64,000 nt of DNA from Stutzerimonas stutzeri (GTDB lineage: Bacteria > Pseudomonadota > Gammaproteobacteria > Pseudomonadales > Pseudomonadaceae). How positions within the stretch are numbered: the stretch's first letter is position 1; each line of letters opens with the position of its first letter. Positions 24,720 to 35,477 of the stretch are shown in pieces. The notes beneath the pieces are model-generated. The model was not told the DNA's origin and made no database searches. It saw only the letters and a list, made by a program, of their open reading frames with translations. Where the stretch lies: NCBI RefSeq assembly GCF_024448715.1, contig NZ_JAMOHZ010000003.1, positions 372,001 through 436,000 of the forward strand. Reading direction: 5' to 3'. Made by a program: the position numbers and the translations under genes.

Positions 24720-24750
24720 AAAAACCCGCCGATGGGCGGGTTTTGTTCAC
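24720..24750 (-). terminator. Terminator of the tol-pal-cpoB operon
   Basis: AAAACCCGCC-GAT-GGGCGGGTTTT is an almost symmetrical stem with A- and T-runs on both sides. It sits beyond the cpoB stop on the minus strand. Confidence 0.9.
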
Positions 24751-24767
24751 TAAGGCCGAGTATCGGC

Positions 24768-25595
24768 TTATCGACTCAGTTGGCGTTGAGCCAACTGCGC
24801 TGCCGAACTGTTTGGATAGTCGGCAATGACTTGACGGAGAATCCCGTTGGCCTTGTCACGATTTCCCAGGCGTACCTCGACATCTGCAAGCTTGTACAGC
24901 GAATCCGGTACCTTGTTGTGCTGCGGATACGCTTGACTGACCTTGGCGAACGCCTGGCCTGCGCCCTGCAAATCACCCTTGGCGAGGTTCACTTCACCTA
25001 GCCAGTACTGCGCGTTGCCAGCGTAAGGACTGCTGGGGTATTTACGCAGAAATGCGGCGAAAGCCTGGCTGGCCTTATCGAAATCCTTCGCCTTGATCAG
25101 ATCAAAGGCAGCGTCGTAATACAGCTTTTCCTTTTCAGGATCAGCTGATTGATTAATCGCTGCATCTTGTGCTGAAGCACCTGAAGGCGCCTGCGCTGAG
25201 CCGCCAGTGGCATTGCCACCCGCAGCTGAAGAATCCTGCCTAGCCGATCCGCCCGATACGACGTTCGACAAGCGACTGTCCAAATTCTGATAACGCTCTA
25301 GCCCTTCCTGCTTCAGGCGCTCGATCTCGTTCTGTTGCACTTCGAGCATACCGCGCAATTGCGCGATTTCTTCCTGCATCTGCTGCAACTGAACGAAGAG
25401 CATACCCTGCGCCGAAGACGGAGCTGCTGCCCCGCCCCCGGCATAGGCACCGCCAGTATCTGCTCCAGAGGAATAACCCGACTCGGGCGCACCACTTTGG
25501 GTTTGCGAGTCATAATCAACCACTGGGACCTGAGCCACCGCAAAAAGCGGCAGACCAAGCGCAATAAGCGTCAGAACATAACGATGCTTGAGCAT
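24768..25595 (-). CDS. cpoB: CpoB (YbgF), cell-division coordinator with TPR domain
   Basis: The protein has 275 residues. A signal peptide ends near residue 21 (FAVAQ), a glycine/serine linker follows, then a coiled coil (about 57-100: QLQQMQEEIAQLRGMLEVQQ) and C-terminal TPRs (about 155-275: LYYDAAFDLIKAKDFDKASQ, YWLGEVNLAKGDLQGA). CpoB trimerises through the coiled coil and links Tol energy to peptidoglycan synthesis at the septum. It starts 6 bp after pal. Confidence 0.94.
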   Translation of the reverse strand: MLKHRYVLTLIALGLPLFAVAQVPVVDYDSQTQSGAPESGYSSGADTGGAYAGGGAAAPSSAQGMLFVQLQQMQEEIAQLRGMLEVQQNEIERLKQEGLERYQNLDSRLSNVVSGGSARQDSSAAGGNATGGSAQAPSGASAQDAAINQSADPEKEKLYYDAAFDLIKAKDFDKASQAFAAFLRKYPSSPYAGNAQYWLGEVNLAKGDLQGAGQAFAKVSQAYPQHNKVPDSLYKLADVEVRLGNRDKANGILRQVIADYPNSSAAQLAQRQLSR

Positions 25596-25601
25596 GGCTA
25601 A

Positions 25602-26108
25602 TTACTTACGCAGTTCAACGCGACGGTTCTGAGCCCAGGATTGCTCGTCATTGCCCATGGCAACTGGACGCTCTTCACCGTAGGAAACCAGCTCCAGCTG
25701 AGCAGGAGAGACGCCCTGCAGAACCAGGTAGCGCTGCACGGCCTTGGAGCGACGCTCGCCCAGAGCCATGTTGTACTCGCGAGTACCACGCTCGTCAGTG
25801 TGGCCTTCCAGTACGACACGGTTACCAGCGGACTGCAGGTCCTTGGCATGGACGTCCAGAGCGCGCATGGCTTCCGGCTTCAGATCGGAGCTGTCGTATT
25901 CGAAGTAGAAAGTGGTGATGGCGCGCAGAGCGGCTTCTTCGCTGCCCATGCTGCCGTCGACGGCACCACTGTCCGCACCATAGCCAGCGTTCGGATCAAT
26001 AGCAGTCGAGCCTTCGCCAGAATCGTCGCCACCCTTGGACGAACAACCCACAGCTACGGCCATAGCGAGAGTCAGCGCAGCGAACTTACCGAATTTCAGC
26101 ATTTCCAT
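25602..26108 (-). CDS. pal: Peptidoglycan-associated lipoprotein Pal (OprL)
   Basis: The protein has 168 residues from [16 protein letters not shown]. The lipobox VAVGCSS gives an outer-membrane lipoprotein. The OmpA-type peptidoglycan-binding domain (about 55-168) contains [15 protein letters not shown] and [19 protein letters not shown], holding the diaminopimelate-binding Asp and Arg. It agrees closely with P. aeruginosa OprL as remembered. Pal is pulled through the wall by the Tol machine during constriction. The gene lies between tolB and cpoB. Confidence 0.97.
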   Translation of the reverse strand: MEMLKFGKFAALTLAMAVAVGCSSKGGDDSGEGSTAIDPNAGYGADSGAVDGSMGSEEAALRAITTFYFEYDSSDLKPEAMRALDVHAKDLQSAGNRVVLEGHTDERGTREYNMALGERRSKAVQRYLVLQGVSPAQLELVSYGEERPVAMGNDEQSWAQNRRVELRK

Positions 26109-26157
26109 GTGTAACAACCCCAGTGTGTTTTTGGTTAGGTAAAGCGTTGATACCGCA

Positions 26158-27459
26158 TCAGTTCAGGTAAGGGGACCACGATGGCTCACGGACTTCGCCT
26201 TGAGCAGTAGGAAGCGGGAGCCTAACTCGACCATTGATTGATACGAGCATCAAGACTCCCCGGCCCTGCTGGCGGGTCGCGTAGATTAGCATGGTGCCAT
26301 TAGGCGCAACAGTGGGCGACTCATCTAAACTCGTTTCGGAGAGTAGCCGCAAAGTGCCACGCTGCAGGTCCTGTGCCGCCACCTTGAAATTGGTATAACC
26401 CTCTTGGCGATGGATCATCACCAGCGTCTTCTCGTCTGCAGAAAGCTTCGGATTGGCGTTGTAGTTACCAACGAACGTAACACGTTCGGCGTTATTGCCA
26501 CCGAGGCGCTGCTTGTAGATCTGAGGTTTGCCAGCGCGATCCGAGGTGAAGTAAATCGTTTGACCGTCAGCACCCCAGAAAGGCTCCGTATCGATCGCAT
26601 AATGATTGGTCAGCCGCTGCAGTTGGCGGGACCCTAAATCCATTACATAGATCTCCGGATTGCCATCCTTCGACAGCACGAACGCCAGGCGATTGCCGTC
26701 GGGCGAAAACGCCGGAGCACCGTTGAGCCCTTCGAAATTGGTGATCTGCTCGCGGCGACCGGTATCGATATGCTGCATGAAAATACGTGGACGTTTCTGC
26801 TCGAACGAGACGTAGGCGATACGGCGGCCATCGGGCGAATAACGCGGTGACAGAATCGGTTCACGCGACTGCAGCAACGTCACTGCACGCGCCCCATCAT
26901 AGTCGGACCGCTGAAGGGTGTAGCGCGTGTTAGCACCACCGAGACGCTCGACGGTGACATAAAGTAGACGCGTGGAGAACGCACCCTTAATCCCTGTGAG
27001 CTTTTCGAAAGCCTGATCAGCTGCGTAGTGTGCCATGTCGCGCAGTTGGTCCTGGCCACCACCGACAGTGCCGCTCATTACCGACTGCTCGGTGGTCACG
27101 TTGAAGACCTCGTAACGAATCTGCAGCTTGCCACCGGATGGCTCGATATTGCCCACCATAACGTACTGAGCGCCCAGCGCCTTCCAGTCACGAAAAATGA
27201 TCTCGCTGCCGCGGGTTGGCATGCTAATCATGTTTTGCTTGGGGATTGGTTGGAATAGGCCAGAATTACGCATGTCGTTGCCGATAATATCGGCCATGTC
27301 TTCCGGCAAAACGCTACCGCCCTGCCAGCCGAACGGCACCACGGCGATGGGAATCGCACGATCGGCACCACTGGTGACGACGATATTCTTCTCCTGAGCT
27401 ACGGCGTTGCCCAGCACGAAGAACAGAAGGACGATAAAACCTCGAAAGTAATTGATCAC
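26158..27459 (-). CDS. tolB: Tol-Pal system beta-propeller protein TolB
   Basis: The protein has 433 residues from a GTG that overlaps the tolA stop (GTGA). A signal peptide (about 1-21, ending GNAVAQ) is followed by an alpha/beta domain (about 25-165) and a six-bladed propeller with repeated [24 protein letters not shown] and [12 protein letters not shown] blades. Periplasmic TolB binds Pal and is displaced when TolA is energised. Fourth in the tolQRAB order. Confidence 0.97.
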   Translation of the reverse strand: MINYFRGFIVLLFFVLGNAVAQEKNIVVTSGADRAIPIAVVPFGWQGGSVLPEDMADIIGNDMRNSGLFQPIPKQNMISMPTRGSEIIFRDWKALGAQYVMVGNIEPSGGKLQIRYEVFNVTTEQSVMSGTVGGGQDQLRDMAHYAADQAFEKLTGIKGAFSTRLLYVTVERLGGANTRYTLQRSDYDGARAVTLLQSREPILSPRYSPDGRRIAYVSFEQKRPRIFMQHIDTGRREQITNFEGLNGAPAFSPDGNRLAFVLSKDGNPEIYVMDLGSRQLQRLTNHYAIDTEPFWGADGQTIYFTSDRAGKPQIYKQRLGGNNAERVTFVGNYNANPKLSADEKTLVMIHRQEGYTNFKVAAQDLQRGTLRLLSETSLDESPTVAPNGTMLIYATRQQGRGVLMLVSINGRVRLPLPTAQGEVREPSWSPYLN

Positions 27460-28442
27460 AACGCAAGATCCTCAGGCGTAAATGTCATCGTGAACGAGCG
27501 GTACGGCTGGAACTCCTGAGCAGAAAGACCCTGCATTTCGGTCAGCCGACCGATATTCTTCACTGCAGCTACCGCGGAATTATCGAACGGCGCATCACCG
27601 CTCGATCGTGAAACACTCACAGCGGTGATGGTCCCGTCCGGCAGCATATTGACCCGCAGCGAGACCGACATGTTGTTCCTGGCCGACGGCGGCCGGGTCC
27701 AACCCTCTGCCGCCCGCATGCGGATCAAATCATCGAAGTTGCCGGAAGTCTGATCGCCTTGAGTATCGGCCATGGCCTGCTGCCGTTCGGTATCTTCGGA
27801 TAGCAACTCGGCAAGCGCCTGCGCTTTTCTATCTTCTGCAGCCTTGCGTGCCGATTCCGCTGCCGCTTTTTTCTTCGCTTCTTCGGCAGCCTTTTTCTTA
27901 GCAGCTTCCGCCGCAGCCTTTTTCTTGGCCTCTTCCGCCGCTTTTTTCTTCGCAGCTTCGGCAGCTTTCTTCTTCGCCTCCTCTGCAGCTTTCTTCTTGG
28001 CGGCCTCGTCAGCTGCTTTCTTTTTGGCGATGTCCGCCTGTTTTTTCTGCTCGGCCGCCCTCTTCACCTCGTCCGCTTTCCTGGCTGCTTCGGCCTTCGC
28101 TGCTTCGGCCTTTCGAACCTCATCAGCCTTCTTTTGTTCCGCGACTTTGGCTGCGGCTTGCTTCTGCTGCTCGACCTTGCGCTGCTCCATCTGCTCGACT
28201 TCGTACTGCTTGGCTGCAGTTTTCTGCGCCTCGCCAGCGATTTTCTGGTTGGTCTGGGTTTTTGCTTGGCTTTGCGACTTGAGCTGATACAGCGTCGCCT
28301 GGACGAACGGCTTGGACGGCGGTAGCTCCGGCGTCATGGCAAAGCTGACGAAGAGCATCCCAAAAATGATGATATGGAGCCCAACCGCCAGAATGGTTGG
28401 CCAGTAGTAACTCTCCGAGCGCGAACGATCCAACTTTTGCAT
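27456..28442 (-). CDS. tolA: TolA, energy-transducing stalk of the Tol system
   Basis: The protein has 328 residues from the ATG that overlaps the tolR stop by one base. A membrane helix near residues 15-37 is followed by a long lysine/alanine/glutamate helix (about 70-215) of imperfect [16 protein letters not shown] units. The C-terminal domain (about 235-328) includes [20 protein letters not shown]. TolA spans the periplasm and connects TolQR to TolB-Pal. The repeat gives an imperfect tandem DNA repeat at about 27866-28030. Confidence 0.96.
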   Translation of the reverse strand: MQKLDRSRSESYYWPTILAVGLHIIIFGMLFVSFAMTPELPPSKPFVQATLYQLKSQSQAKTQTNQKIAGEAQKTAAKQYEVEQMEQRKVEQQKQAAAKVAEQKKADEVRKAEAAKAEAARKADEVKRAAEQKKQADIAKKKAADEAAKKKAAEEAKKKAAEAAKKKAAEEAKKKAAAEAAKKKAAEEAKKKAAAESARKAAEDRKAQALAELLSEDTERQQAMADTQGDQTSGNFDDLIRMRAAEGWTRPPSARNNMSVSLRVNMLPDGTITAVSVSRSSGDAPFDNSAVAAVKNIGRLTEMQGLSAQEFQPYRSFTMTFTPEDLAL

Positions 28443-28894
28443 CAAGGCGCCTCGGTAATCAGACCGACGTTACCGACACCCGCTTCCTGCAGACCGCCCA
28501 TGGCGGACATCACCGAACCGTAATCCACCGCCTTGTCGCCGCGCACGAATACTTGTACTTGCTTACCCTGACTGCGGTTCTGATTCATGATCGCGGTGAC
28601 CGCCTTGGTCATTTCGTCCAGCGTCAACGCCTGATCCTGCACCGTCTCGGTATCCACCTCGCTGCCGATGTTCCAGTAGTAGGTTTTGTCTGCCTTGATC
28701 GAAATAGTCAGTACCTGAGCGTCGTTATCCTGAGGTAAAACTTCGCTGCTGACTTTCGGCAGATCAACCTTCACGCCCTGGTTGAGCATCGGGGCGGTCA
28801 CCATGAAGATCACCAGCAGCACCAGCATCACGTCGATGTACGGCACCACGTTCATCTCGGCGACAGGTTTGCGTCTTTTGCGAATTCTTGCCAT
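28442..28894 (-). CDS. tolR: TolR, proton-channel subunit of the Tol system
   Basis: The protein has 150 residues with one membrane helix (PYIDVMLVLLVIFMVTAPML, near 17-36) and a periplasmic domain. The helix Asp is the proton-relay residue. Twelve base pairs separate it from tolQ and it touches tolA. It is the housekeeping counterpart of the exbD-like gene at 1165-1623, and the two are easily aligned by eye. Confidence 0.97.
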   Translation of the reverse strand: MARIRKRRKPVAEMNVVPYIDVMLVLLVIFMVTAPMLNQGVKVDLPKVSSEVLPQDNDAQVLTISIKADKTYYWNIGSEVDTETVQDQALTLDEMTKAVTAIMNQNRSQGKQVQVFVRGDKAVDYGSVMSAMGGLQEAGVGNVGLITEAP

Positions 28895-28906
28895 GGCCAG
28901 CGGGCC

Positions 28907-29599
28907 TCAATCTTCGGTGGTGTGAACTTTGCGATGAAGGATCGCCTGGAACTCATCGGCGAAGGTGTAGTAACGACCGACGAGCATTTCGCCACGCGCA
29001 GAGAAACGGTTATAGGCAATGACAGCTGGAATCGCGGCGAAAAGACCGATTGCCGTGGCAATCAGCGCTTCAGCAATGCCCGGAGCCACAGTCGCCAGGG
29101 TCGCCTGCTGAACCTGCGCCAAACCGCGAAACGAGTTCATGATGCCCCAGACCGTACCGAACAGACCGATGTAGGGACTGGTGGAACCAACAGTGGCGAG
29201 AAATGGCAGGCTCTGCTCGAGCTTCTCTTCCTCGCGAGAAATCGCTACGCGCATGGCGCGGTTGACACCATCCATGACCGCATCCGGATCGACACCCTGT
29301 TGCTGACGCAAACGAGAGAACTCCTTGAAGCCGGCACGAAAAATCTGCTCGACGCCCGAATCCGGATCAGGATTGTTGCCGGCCTGGCGGTAGAGCTTGG
29401 ACAGGTCGATACCCGACCAGAAACGCTCTTCGAAGGTATCGAGCGAACGCTTGGCAGCACGTAGCATGTTGCCGCGCTGGAAAATTAGAATCCATGATGT
29501 CACCGAGGCGCCCACCAAGATCAACATGACCAACTGAACCACAAAGCTGGCGTTGCTGATCAGGCTCCACATGGACATATGATCGACGTTGGCTTCCAC
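28907..29599 (-). CDS. tolQ: TolQ, proton-channel subunit of the Tol system
   Basis: The protein has 230 residues from a GTG with AGGAG 7 bp upstream (MEANVDHMSMW). Three membrane helices and the family signatures ATVGSTSPYIGLFGTVWGIM and APGIAEALIATAIGLFAAIP are present. It forms the pentameric channel around TolR that powers TolA. It is coupled to ybgC (2 bp gap). It is the template from which the phytase-locus ExbB seems to derive. Confidence 0.97.
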   Translation of the reverse strand: MEANVDHMSMWSLISNASFVVQLVMLILVGASVTSWILIFQRGNMLRAAKRSLDTFEERFWSGIDLSKLYRQAGNNPDPDSGVEQIFRAGFKEFSRLRQQQGVDPDAVMDGVNRAMRVAISREEEKLEQSLPFLATVGSTSPYIGLFGTVWGIMNSFRGLAQVQQATLATVAPGIAEALIATAIGLFAAIPAVIAYNRFSARGEMLVGRYYTFADEFQAILHRKVHTTED

Positions 29600-29601
29600 G
29601 C

Positions 29602-30045
29602 TTACTCTCCTGCTGGGGGTAGACCCGACCCGGCGAAGGCTGCACGCAGCGCTTCGGGAATGGGGCGGGGTTTCAAACTCTCGGTGCGCACACAGGCCAC
29701 CACGAACTGCCCTTCGCAGAGCAGCAGATCATCCTTTACTCGCCGCACCTGCTGTTTGAAACGAAGGCTTGCGCGCTTGATTTCCACCACTTCGGCAGTC
29801 ACCAGCAGCTCATCATCAAGCCGTGCCGGCGCGTGATAACGCGCTTCGCTGGAATGCACGACGAAAAGCAGATCTTCACCAACCAGCTGCGACTGGGCGA
29901 AGCCCAGGCTGCGTAACCGTTCGGTGCGAGCCCGTTCCATGAATTTGAGGTAATTGACGTAATAAACGATGCCGCCAGCATCGGTGTCTTCGTAATAGAC
30001 GCGACAAGGATGAGTGAACGGTTGAGCATGTGATTCCGCGCGCAT
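29602..30045 (-). CDS. ybgC: Tol-Pal-associated acyl-CoA thioesterase YbgC
   Basis: This 147-residue hot-dog-fold protein starts at [10 protein letters not shown]; a TTG 27 bp upstream is the alternative. The 4-hydroxybenzoyl-CoA thioesterase motif [20 protein letters not shown] carries the catalytic Asp. It hydrolyses short acyl-CoA or acts in phospholipid traffic and is the usual first gene of tol-pal operons. It lies 51 bp after ruvB. Confidence 0.94.
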   Translation of the reverse strand: MRAESHAQPFTHPCRVYYEDTDAGGIVYYVNYLKFMERARTERLRSLGFAQSQLVGEDLLFVVHSSEARYHAPARLDDELLVTAEVVEIKRASLRFKQQVRRVKDDLLLCEGQFVVACVRTESLKPRPIPEALRAAFAGSGLPPAGE

Positions 30046-30096
30046 ACTAGTGCCAGGCCCTGCAAATGCCAATCAGGTGTAAGAACAAAATTTTTG

Positions 30097-31149
30097 TCAC
30101 TCTGTGTCGCCGCTGAACAGGTCGGCTACTGGCGAATCGCCCATGCGTTTCGGCAGGTTCAGACCGAAATGCAGATAGGCATGGCGAGTGACCACCCGCC
30201 CACGCGGCGTGCGCATGATGTAGCCCTGTTGGATCAGATAGGGCTCGAGTACGTCTTCGATAGTGTGGCGCTCTTCGCTTATCGCGGCAGCCAGGTTATC
30301 GACGCCGACTGGCCCACCATCGAATTTTTCGATCATTGTCAGCAACAACCGTCGGTCTTGGTGATCCAAACCGCGCTCGTCTACGTCGAGCATGTTCAGC
30401 GCGAGATCGGCTGTACTCCGGGTGATTTCGCCGTTACCACGAACCTGAGCAAAATCCCGCACCCGACGTAGCAGTCGGTTGGCGATGCGCGGCGTGCCGC
30501 GGGCACGACGAGCGATTTCGAAAGCACCTTCGGCCTCGACAGCCAGCCCAAGGATCCCTGCTGACCGGCTGACGATTGTCGCCAGGTCCGGAGTGGAGTA
30601 GAACTCCAATCGCTGCACGATACCGAAACGATCACGCAGTGGATTGGTCAGCATACCGGCCCGCGTCGTCGCGCCGACCAGAGTGAACGGCGGCAGATCG
30701 AGTTTGATTGAACGCGCAGCTGGGCCTTCGCCGATCATGATGTCTAGCTGGAAATCCTCCATCGCCGGATACAACACTTCTTCGACGATGGGAGACAACC
30801 GGTGGATCTCGTCCACGAATAGAACGTCACCCTCTTCCAGGTTGGTCAGCAACGCTGCGAGATCGCCAGGGCGCTCGAGCACCGGCCCCGACGTACTCTT
30901 GATCGAGACGCCCATTTCCTGCGCGATGATATTGGCCAACGTAGTCTTGCCGAGCCCCGGCGGACCGAAGATCAAGGTGTGATCGAGCGCTTCGCTGCGC
31001 CCACGCGCGGCGCGGATGAACAGGTCCATTTGCTCGCGAACGACCGGTTGACCAATATAGTCGGCCAGACTCAGCGGACGGATAGCACGATCGAATTGCT
31101 CTTCGCGGTCGCGACCGGTGGCGGTAATCAGGCGATCAGCTTCGATCAC
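30097..31149 (-). CDS. ruvB: Holliday junction branch-migration motor RuvB
   Basis: The protein has 350 residues from a GTG overlapping the ruvA stop. The AAA+ motor has Walker [12 protein letters not shown] (about 62-72), Walker B DEIHRLS, sensor TTRAGML and the C-terminal winged helix ([14 protein letters not shown]). RuvB hexamers drive branch migration with RuvA. The ruvC-ruvA-ruvB order is the common gammaproteobacterial one. Confidence 0.98.
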   Translation of the reverse strand: MIEADRLITATGRDREEQFDRAIRPLSLADYIGQPVVREQMDLFIRAARGRSEALDHTLIFGPPGLGKTTLANIIAQEMGVSIKSTSGPVLERPGDLAALLTNLEEGDVLFVDEIHRLSPIVEEVLYPAMEDFQLDIMIGEGPAARSIKLDLPPFTLVGATTRAGMLTNPLRDRFGIVQRLEFYSTPDLATIVSRSAGILGLAVEAEGAFEIARRARGTPRIANRLLRRVRDFAQVRGNGEITRSTADLALNMLDVDERGLDHQDRRLLLTMIEKFDGGPVGVDNLAAAISEERHTIEDVLEPYLIQQGYIMRTPRGRVVTRHAYLHFGLNLPKRMGDSPVADLFSGDTE

Positions 31150-31754
31150 TAGACCATTCCCTTGAGTGCACGGCGGATCAGGTCTTCACTGCTCAAATCA
31201 TCTTCCTGTACTGCGGATACGGCACGGCTGGCCTCTTGCGGCTTGAAACCGAGCGAGATCAGTGCGCTGACTGCGTCGTTCTCGGCGCTTGAGACTGCCA
31301 CAGATCCGCGGGGTTCCACCACCAAGGTCGCGATGGATGGCATGGTTTCCCAGGCTTTGAAACGATCCTTGAGTTCAACCAGCAAACGCTCGGCGGTTTT
31401 CTTGCCCACACCGGGAATTTTCACCAATACCGAGGTATCCTGCGCCTGGACGCAGCGCACCAGCTCATCCACCTCAAGCCCCGACATAAGCGCCAGCGCC
31501 AGTTTCGGCCCTACGCCGTTGAGCCGAATCAACTCACGAAACAGTTCACGGTCGCGCTTTTCAGCAAAACCGTACAACAGATGTGCGTCTTCGCGCACCA
31601 CGAGATGAGTGTGAAGCGTAACCGGCTCACCTATCGAAGGCAGGCGATACAAGGTGGTCATGGGCACCTCGACTTCATAGCCAACGCCATTAACATCCAG
31701 AATCAGATAAGGGGGCTGCTTTTCTGTCAGGGTGCCGCGCAAGCGTCCAATCAT
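31149..31754 (-). CDS. ruvA: Holliday junction DNA-binding subunit RuvA
   Basis: This 201-residue protein begins [13 protein letters not shown] with an OB-fold. Tandem helix-hairpin-helix motifs follow ([39 protein letters not shown]), then a C-terminal domain ([17 protein letters not shown]) that contacts RuvB. Tetramers hold the junction flat. It starts 78 bp after the ruvC stop and its own stop overlaps the ruvB start. Confidence 0.98.
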   Translation of the reverse strand: MIGRLRGTLTEKQPPYLILDVNGVGYEVEVPMTTLYRLPSIGEPVTLHTHLVVREDAHLLYGFAEKRDRELFRELIRLNGVGPKLALALMSGLEVDELVRCVQAQDTSVLVKIPGVGKKTAERLLVELKDRFKAWETMPSIATLVVEPRGSVAVSSAENDAVSALISLGFKPQEASRAVSAVQEDDLSSEDLIRRALKGMV

Positions 31755-31832
31755 TGATGCGTCCTCGTTCGACCGACGACTTTTGGGCGGGTCGTATTGT
31801 TCTATACCCCGACGCAGCGCCGGGACGATGAA

Positions 31833-32357
31833 TTACAGCCGCAGGCGCCCGCCTCTTCGCTTAGCACCGGCCAGGCCATGTGGAATCAGGCTCTGGCGGT
31901 GGTGCGCATGGCACAGCGCGATCGCCAGGGCGTCGGATGCGTCGATCTGCGGCTTCTGGGTCAATTTCAACAAGTGCATCACCATCATCTGCACCTGCTG
32001 CTTGTCGGCCCCTCCGGTTCCCGCAATCGCCTGCTTAACCTGCGTGGCGGTGTACTCGGCAATCTCCAGACCCTGCTCCGCGGCGGCTACGATCGCGGCG
32101 CCACGAGCCTGCCCCAGCTTGAGCGCGGAGTCCGCATTGCGCGCCATGAATACCTGCTCGATACCCATGGTTACCGGACCGTGCAGACGAATCACTTCGC
32201 TAACGCCAGTGAATACCGCCTGCAGGCGCTCTGAGAGTTCACCGCTGCCGGTGCGAATACAACCGGACGCTACATATTCGCAGTTGCGACCATTATCCCG
32301 CACTACGCCGTAGCCGGTAATTCGTGAACCGGGGTCGATGCCCAGGATAAGCGTCAT
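31833..32357 (-). CDS. ruvC: Holliday junction resolvase RuvC
   Basis: This 174-residue endonuclease begins [19 protein letters not shown] with the first catalytic Asp at residue 7. Further acidic residues lie in [18 protein letters not shown] and in [15 protein letters not shown] near the C-terminus. It cuts junctions symmetrically after branch migration. It leads the ruvCAB cluster, downstream of yebC. Confidence 0.98.
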   Translation of the reverse strand: MTLILGIDPGSRITGYGVVRDNGRNCEYVASGCIRTGSGELSERLQAVFTGVSEVIRLHGPVTMGIEQVFMARNADSALKLGQARGAAIVAAAEQGLEIAEYTATQVKQAIAGTGGADKQQVQMMVMHLLKLTQKPQIDASDALAIALCHAHHRQSLIPHGLAGAKRRGGRLRL

Positions 32358-32451
32358 GCAACCGCCATACTGTCTATTTATCCAGGCACCAGTATAAGGA
32401 GCCGGTTACGCGACGACCAGCGACATAACCAGACGCCATGACCAAATCAAC

Positions 32452-32491
32452 AAAAAGTCGGAAGTACCGAGGGCAGCTTCCGGCTTCTGAC
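32452..32491 (-). terminator. Probable terminator of yebC
   Basis: Minus strand AAGCCGGAAG ... CTTCCGACTTTTTG forms a 9-10 bp stem with one mismatch, a 12-base loop and a U-run, 15 bp after the yebC stop. Confidence 0.75.
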
Positions 32492-32505
32492 CGCTGCGCA
32501 ACGAA

Positions 32506-33252
32506 TCAGTCCAGCTGCTCCATAATCTCATCTGGAATCTCGGCGTTGTGATAGACGTTCTGCACGTCGTCCAGATCTTCCAGCGCATCGATCAGACGCA
32601 GCACCTTCTGCGCGGTTTCCAAATCGGCGAGCGGTGCGGCAATCGAGGGGATCATGGCGATTTCCGCCTCCTCGCCCTTGAAGCCAGCGGCGCTCAGCGC
32701 CTCGTTGACGGCATGGAAATCGGCAAAGCTGGTGGAAACCAGCGCCGAGCCGTCCTCGCCCATTTCCACATCATCGGCACCGGCTTCCAGCGCAGCCTCC
32801 ATCAGCGCATCCTCGTCCACGCCCGCGGCAAAGCTGATCTGACCTTTGCGATCGAACATGTAGGCGACCGAGCCATCGGTGCCCAGGTTGCCGCCGTGCT
32901 TGCTGAAGGCATGACGCACTTCGGCCGCGGTGCGGTTGCGGTTGTCGGTCATAGCTTCGACGATGATGGCCACGCCACTGGGCGCGTAACCTTCGTAGCT
33001 CAGTTCGACGACATTGTCAGCCTCGTTATTGCCGGCGCCGCGAGCGATGGCGCGGTCGATCACGTCACGCGACATGTTGGCGACCAGCGCCTTGTCCACC
33101 GCCAGGCGCAGGCGCGGGTTATCCGCCGGAATTGCGCCACTTTTGGCGGCGACAGTCAGCTCGCGAATGAGCTTGGTGAAAATCTTGCCGCGCTTGGCGT
33201 CCTGGCGCCCCTTGCGGTGCTTGATGTTGGCCCATTTGGAATGACCAGCCAT
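32506..33252 (-). CDS. yebC: YebC/TACO1-family protein (PmpR)
   Basis: This 248-residue DUF28 protein starts [18 protein letters not shown], the family hallmark, with [13 protein letters not shown] and [17 protein letters not shown] further along. YebC-type proteins are DNA- or ribosome-associated regulators; the P. aeruginosa protein at this locus, PmpR, represses the quinolone-signal regulator gene, and recent work links the family to translation of proline-rich stretches. It lies between aspS and ruvC. Confidence 0.95.
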   Translation of the reverse strand: MAGHSKWANIKHRKGRQDAKRGKIFTKLIRELTVAAKSGAIPADNPRLRLAVDKALVANMSRDVIDRAIARGAGNNEADNVVELSYEGYAPSGVAIIVEAMTDNRNRTAAEVRHAFSKHGGNLGTDGSVAYMFDRKGQISFAAGVDEDALMEAALEAGADDVEMGEDGSALVSTSFADFHAVNEALSAAGFKGEEAEIAMIPSIAAPLADLETAQKVLRLIDALEDLDDVQNVYHNAEIPDEIMEQLD

Positions 33253-33295
33253 TAACTGCCTCCCTTTCTGATCAACTTTCTTCTTGCTGTAACGC

Positions 33296-33320
33296 AGAAG
33301 CCCAGGTTTCCCTGGGCTCC
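33296..33320 (-). terminator. Probable terminator of aspS
   Basis: GAGCCCAGG-GAAA-CCTGGGCTTCTG on the minus strand has a strong stem with a stable GNRA-like loop but a short U-run, 10 bp past the aspS stop. Confidence 0.6.
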
Positions 33321-33330
33321 GACTCTGCGG

Positions 33331-35106
33331 TTATTCGGCTTTAGGTTGCTCGCGCAGGCGAATATGTAACTCGCGCAGGGCCTTGGCATCCACCGCACCC
33401 GGCGCCTGGGTCATGACGTCCGCCGCGCTCTGGGTTTTCGGGAAGGCGATCACTTCGCGGATCGACTGCGCGCCAGTCATCAGCATCACCAAGCGGTCCA
33501 GACCAAAGGCCAGACCGCCGTGCGGCGGCGCACCATACTTCAGCGCATCGAGCAGGAAGCCGAACTTCTCGTTTTGCTCCGCCTCGTCGATACCCAAAAT
33601 GCGGAAAACGGTCTGCTGCATGTCCTTGCGGTGGATACGGATAGAACCGCCGCCCAGCTCGGTGCCGTTGAGCACCATGTCGTAGGCACGCGACAGCGCC
33701 GCGCCCGGATTGGCTTCCAGCTCTTCAGGGCTGCACTTGGGTGCAGTGAAGGGATGGTGCAGCGCAGACAGCGAACCGTCGTCGTTTTCCTCGAACATCG
33801 GGAAGTCGACGACCCACATCGGCGCCCATTCGCAGGTTAACAGATTGAGGTCGTGACCCAGCTTGATACGCAGCGCGCCCAGAGCCTCGGAAACGACCTT
33901 GGCCTTGTCCGCGCCGAAGAAGACGATGTCGCCATCGACCGCACCCACGCGATCGAGGATCGCATTGAGGTTGGCTTCGGGGATGTTCTTGACGATGGGC
34001 GATTGCAGGCCTTCGACGCCCTTGGTGCGCTCGTTGACCTTGATATAGGCCAGGCCCTTGGCGCCGTAAATGCCGACGAACTTGGTGTAGTCGTCGATCT
34101 GCTTGCGCGGCATGCTCGCCCCGCCCGGCACGCGCAGCGCGGCCACGCGGCACTTGGGATCATTGGCCGGGCCGGCGAACACCTTGAATTCGACATCCTT
34201 GAGCTGGTCTTCCACGTCGACCAGCTCCAGCGGAATGCGCAGATCCGGTTTGTCCGAACCGTAGCGACGCATGGCTTCTTCGAACGGCATGTGCGGAAAC
34301 TCGCCGAACTCGACGCCCAGCACTTCCTTGAATAGCTTGCGCACCATGCCTTCGGTGATGCCGATGATGTCGGATTCATCGAGGAAGCTGGTCTCGATGT
34401 CGATCTGGGTGAATTCCGGCTGACGGTCGGCCCGCAGGTCTTCGTCGCGGAAGCATTTGGCGATCTGATAGTAGCGATCGAAGCCGGCCACCATCAGCAG
34501 TTGCTTGAACAGCTGGGGCGACTGCGGCAGGGCGAAGAAACTGCCGGGATGGGTGCGACTGGGCACCAGGTAGTCGCGAGCGCCTTCGGGCGTGGCGCGG
34601 GTCAGGATCGGCGTTTCCACATCGAGAAAACCGTTCTCATCAAGATAGCGACGAATGCTGGTGGTGATGCTCGAGCGCAGCTTGAGCTTCTCGGCCATTT
34701 CCGGGCGACGCAGGTCGATGAAGCGATAGCGCAGGCGGGTTTCTTCGCCCACATCGCTGTATTCGTTGAGCGGGAACGGCGGGGTTTCTGCCTCGTTCAG
34801 CACTTCCAGCTCATAACCCAGCACTTCGATGGCGCCGGACGCCATGTTCGGATTGCGCGCGCCTTCAGGGCGCAGGCGGACCTTGCCGGTGATCTTCACG
34901 ACGTACTCGCTGCGCACCCGGTCGGCGGCTGAAAACGTCTCGGCGCGGTCGGGATCGAACACCACTTGGGCCATGCCTTCACGATCACGCACGTCGAGGA
35001 AAATGACCCCGCCGTGGTCGCGGCGGCGATGGACCCAACCGCAAAGAGTGATTTCCTGGCCGTCCAGGCTTTCGTTCAACTGGCCGCAATAGTGGCTGCG
35101 CATCAT
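33331..35106 (-). CDS. aspS: Aspartyl-tRNA synthetase
   Basis: The protein has 591 residues from [14 protein letters not shown]; the longer in-frame reading upstream is unlike the family. The N-terminal OB-fold anticodon domain ([20 protein letters not shown]) precedes the class II catalytic core with motif 2 ([18 protein letters not shown]), the bacterial GAD insertion (about 290-420) and motif 3 ([13 protein letters not shown]). Pseudomonas AspRS is non-discriminating, charging tRNA-Asn as well for GatCAB. It is divergent from the Dps-like gene. Confidence 0.98.
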   Translation of the reverse strand: MMRSHYCGQLNESLDGQEITLCGWVHRRRDHGGVIFLDVRDREGMAQVVFDPDRAETFSAADRVRSEYVVKITGKVRLRPEGARNPNMASGAIEVLGYELEVLNEAETPPFPLNEYSDVGEETRLRYRFIDLRRPEMAEKLKLRSSITTSIRRYLDENGFLDVETPILTRATPEGARDYLVPSRTHPGSFFALPQSPQLFKQLLMVAGFDRYYQIAKCFRDEDLRADRQPEFTQIDIETSFLDESDIIGITEGMVRKLFKEVLGVEFGEFPHMPFEEAMRRYGSDKPDLRIPLELVDVEDQLKDVEFKVFAGPANDPKCRVAALRVPGGASMPRKQIDDYTKFVGIYGAKGLAYIKVNERTKGVEGLQSPIVKNIPEANLNAILDRVGAVDGDIVFFGADKAKVVSEALGALRIKLGHDLNLLTCEWAPMWVVDFPMFEENDDGSLSALHHPFTAPKCSPEELEANPGAALSRAYDMVLNGTELGGGSIRIHRKDMQQTVFRILGIDEAEQNEKFGFLLDALKYGAPPHGGLAFGLDRLVMLMTGAQSIREVIAFPKTQSAADVMTQAPGAVDAKALRELHIRLREQPKAE

Positions 35107-35477
35107 GGTGGGGTTCGCTTCTCGTATCTTGGAAATTCGTTGGGTCGCTCGATTCGCGACTGGCAGACGGCGCTTAGTAACGCTCAGCCTGAAGATTGAT
35201 CTCATCAGCACTGACAGGTGAGCAACCGGCATCAGAGCGCGGCTCTACCCGTACGGCAAACGAGCCGCCCGGCACAAGCGCGGGATTATATCTGCATAAT
35301 TGCCTGGACGCAGCCGCTGCCGATAGGCTTGATCAATCGAATCCATAGCCAATGAAGTTGAACCCAATACTTCTCGCGGCTTCGAACGAACAGATCGTCA
35401 TGAGCGATGGCGCTCCACTTACCGCTCGTGCTCATTTTCTGGCATAACTGCAATGACTCATCAAACAGGAGATAACT
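35107..35477. other. Divergent intergenic region between aspS and the Dps-like gene
   Basis: This 371-bp region must hold both promoters. A purine-rich ribosome site (ACAGGAGATAACT) ends it on the right. I see no strong palindrome, tRNA-like fold or small gene. Open frames extending aspS upstream are not supported. Confidence 0.5.

Noticed and set aside
27772..28287. Plus-strand frame rich in Ala/Phe/Ser opposite tolA
   Set aside because: It is the complement of the lysine/alanine repeat of TolA and mimics membrane segments by composition only.
35107..35232. N-terminal extension of AspRS
   Set aside because: The family starts at [10 protein letters not shown]; the extra 42 residues have no counterpart and cross the promoter region.
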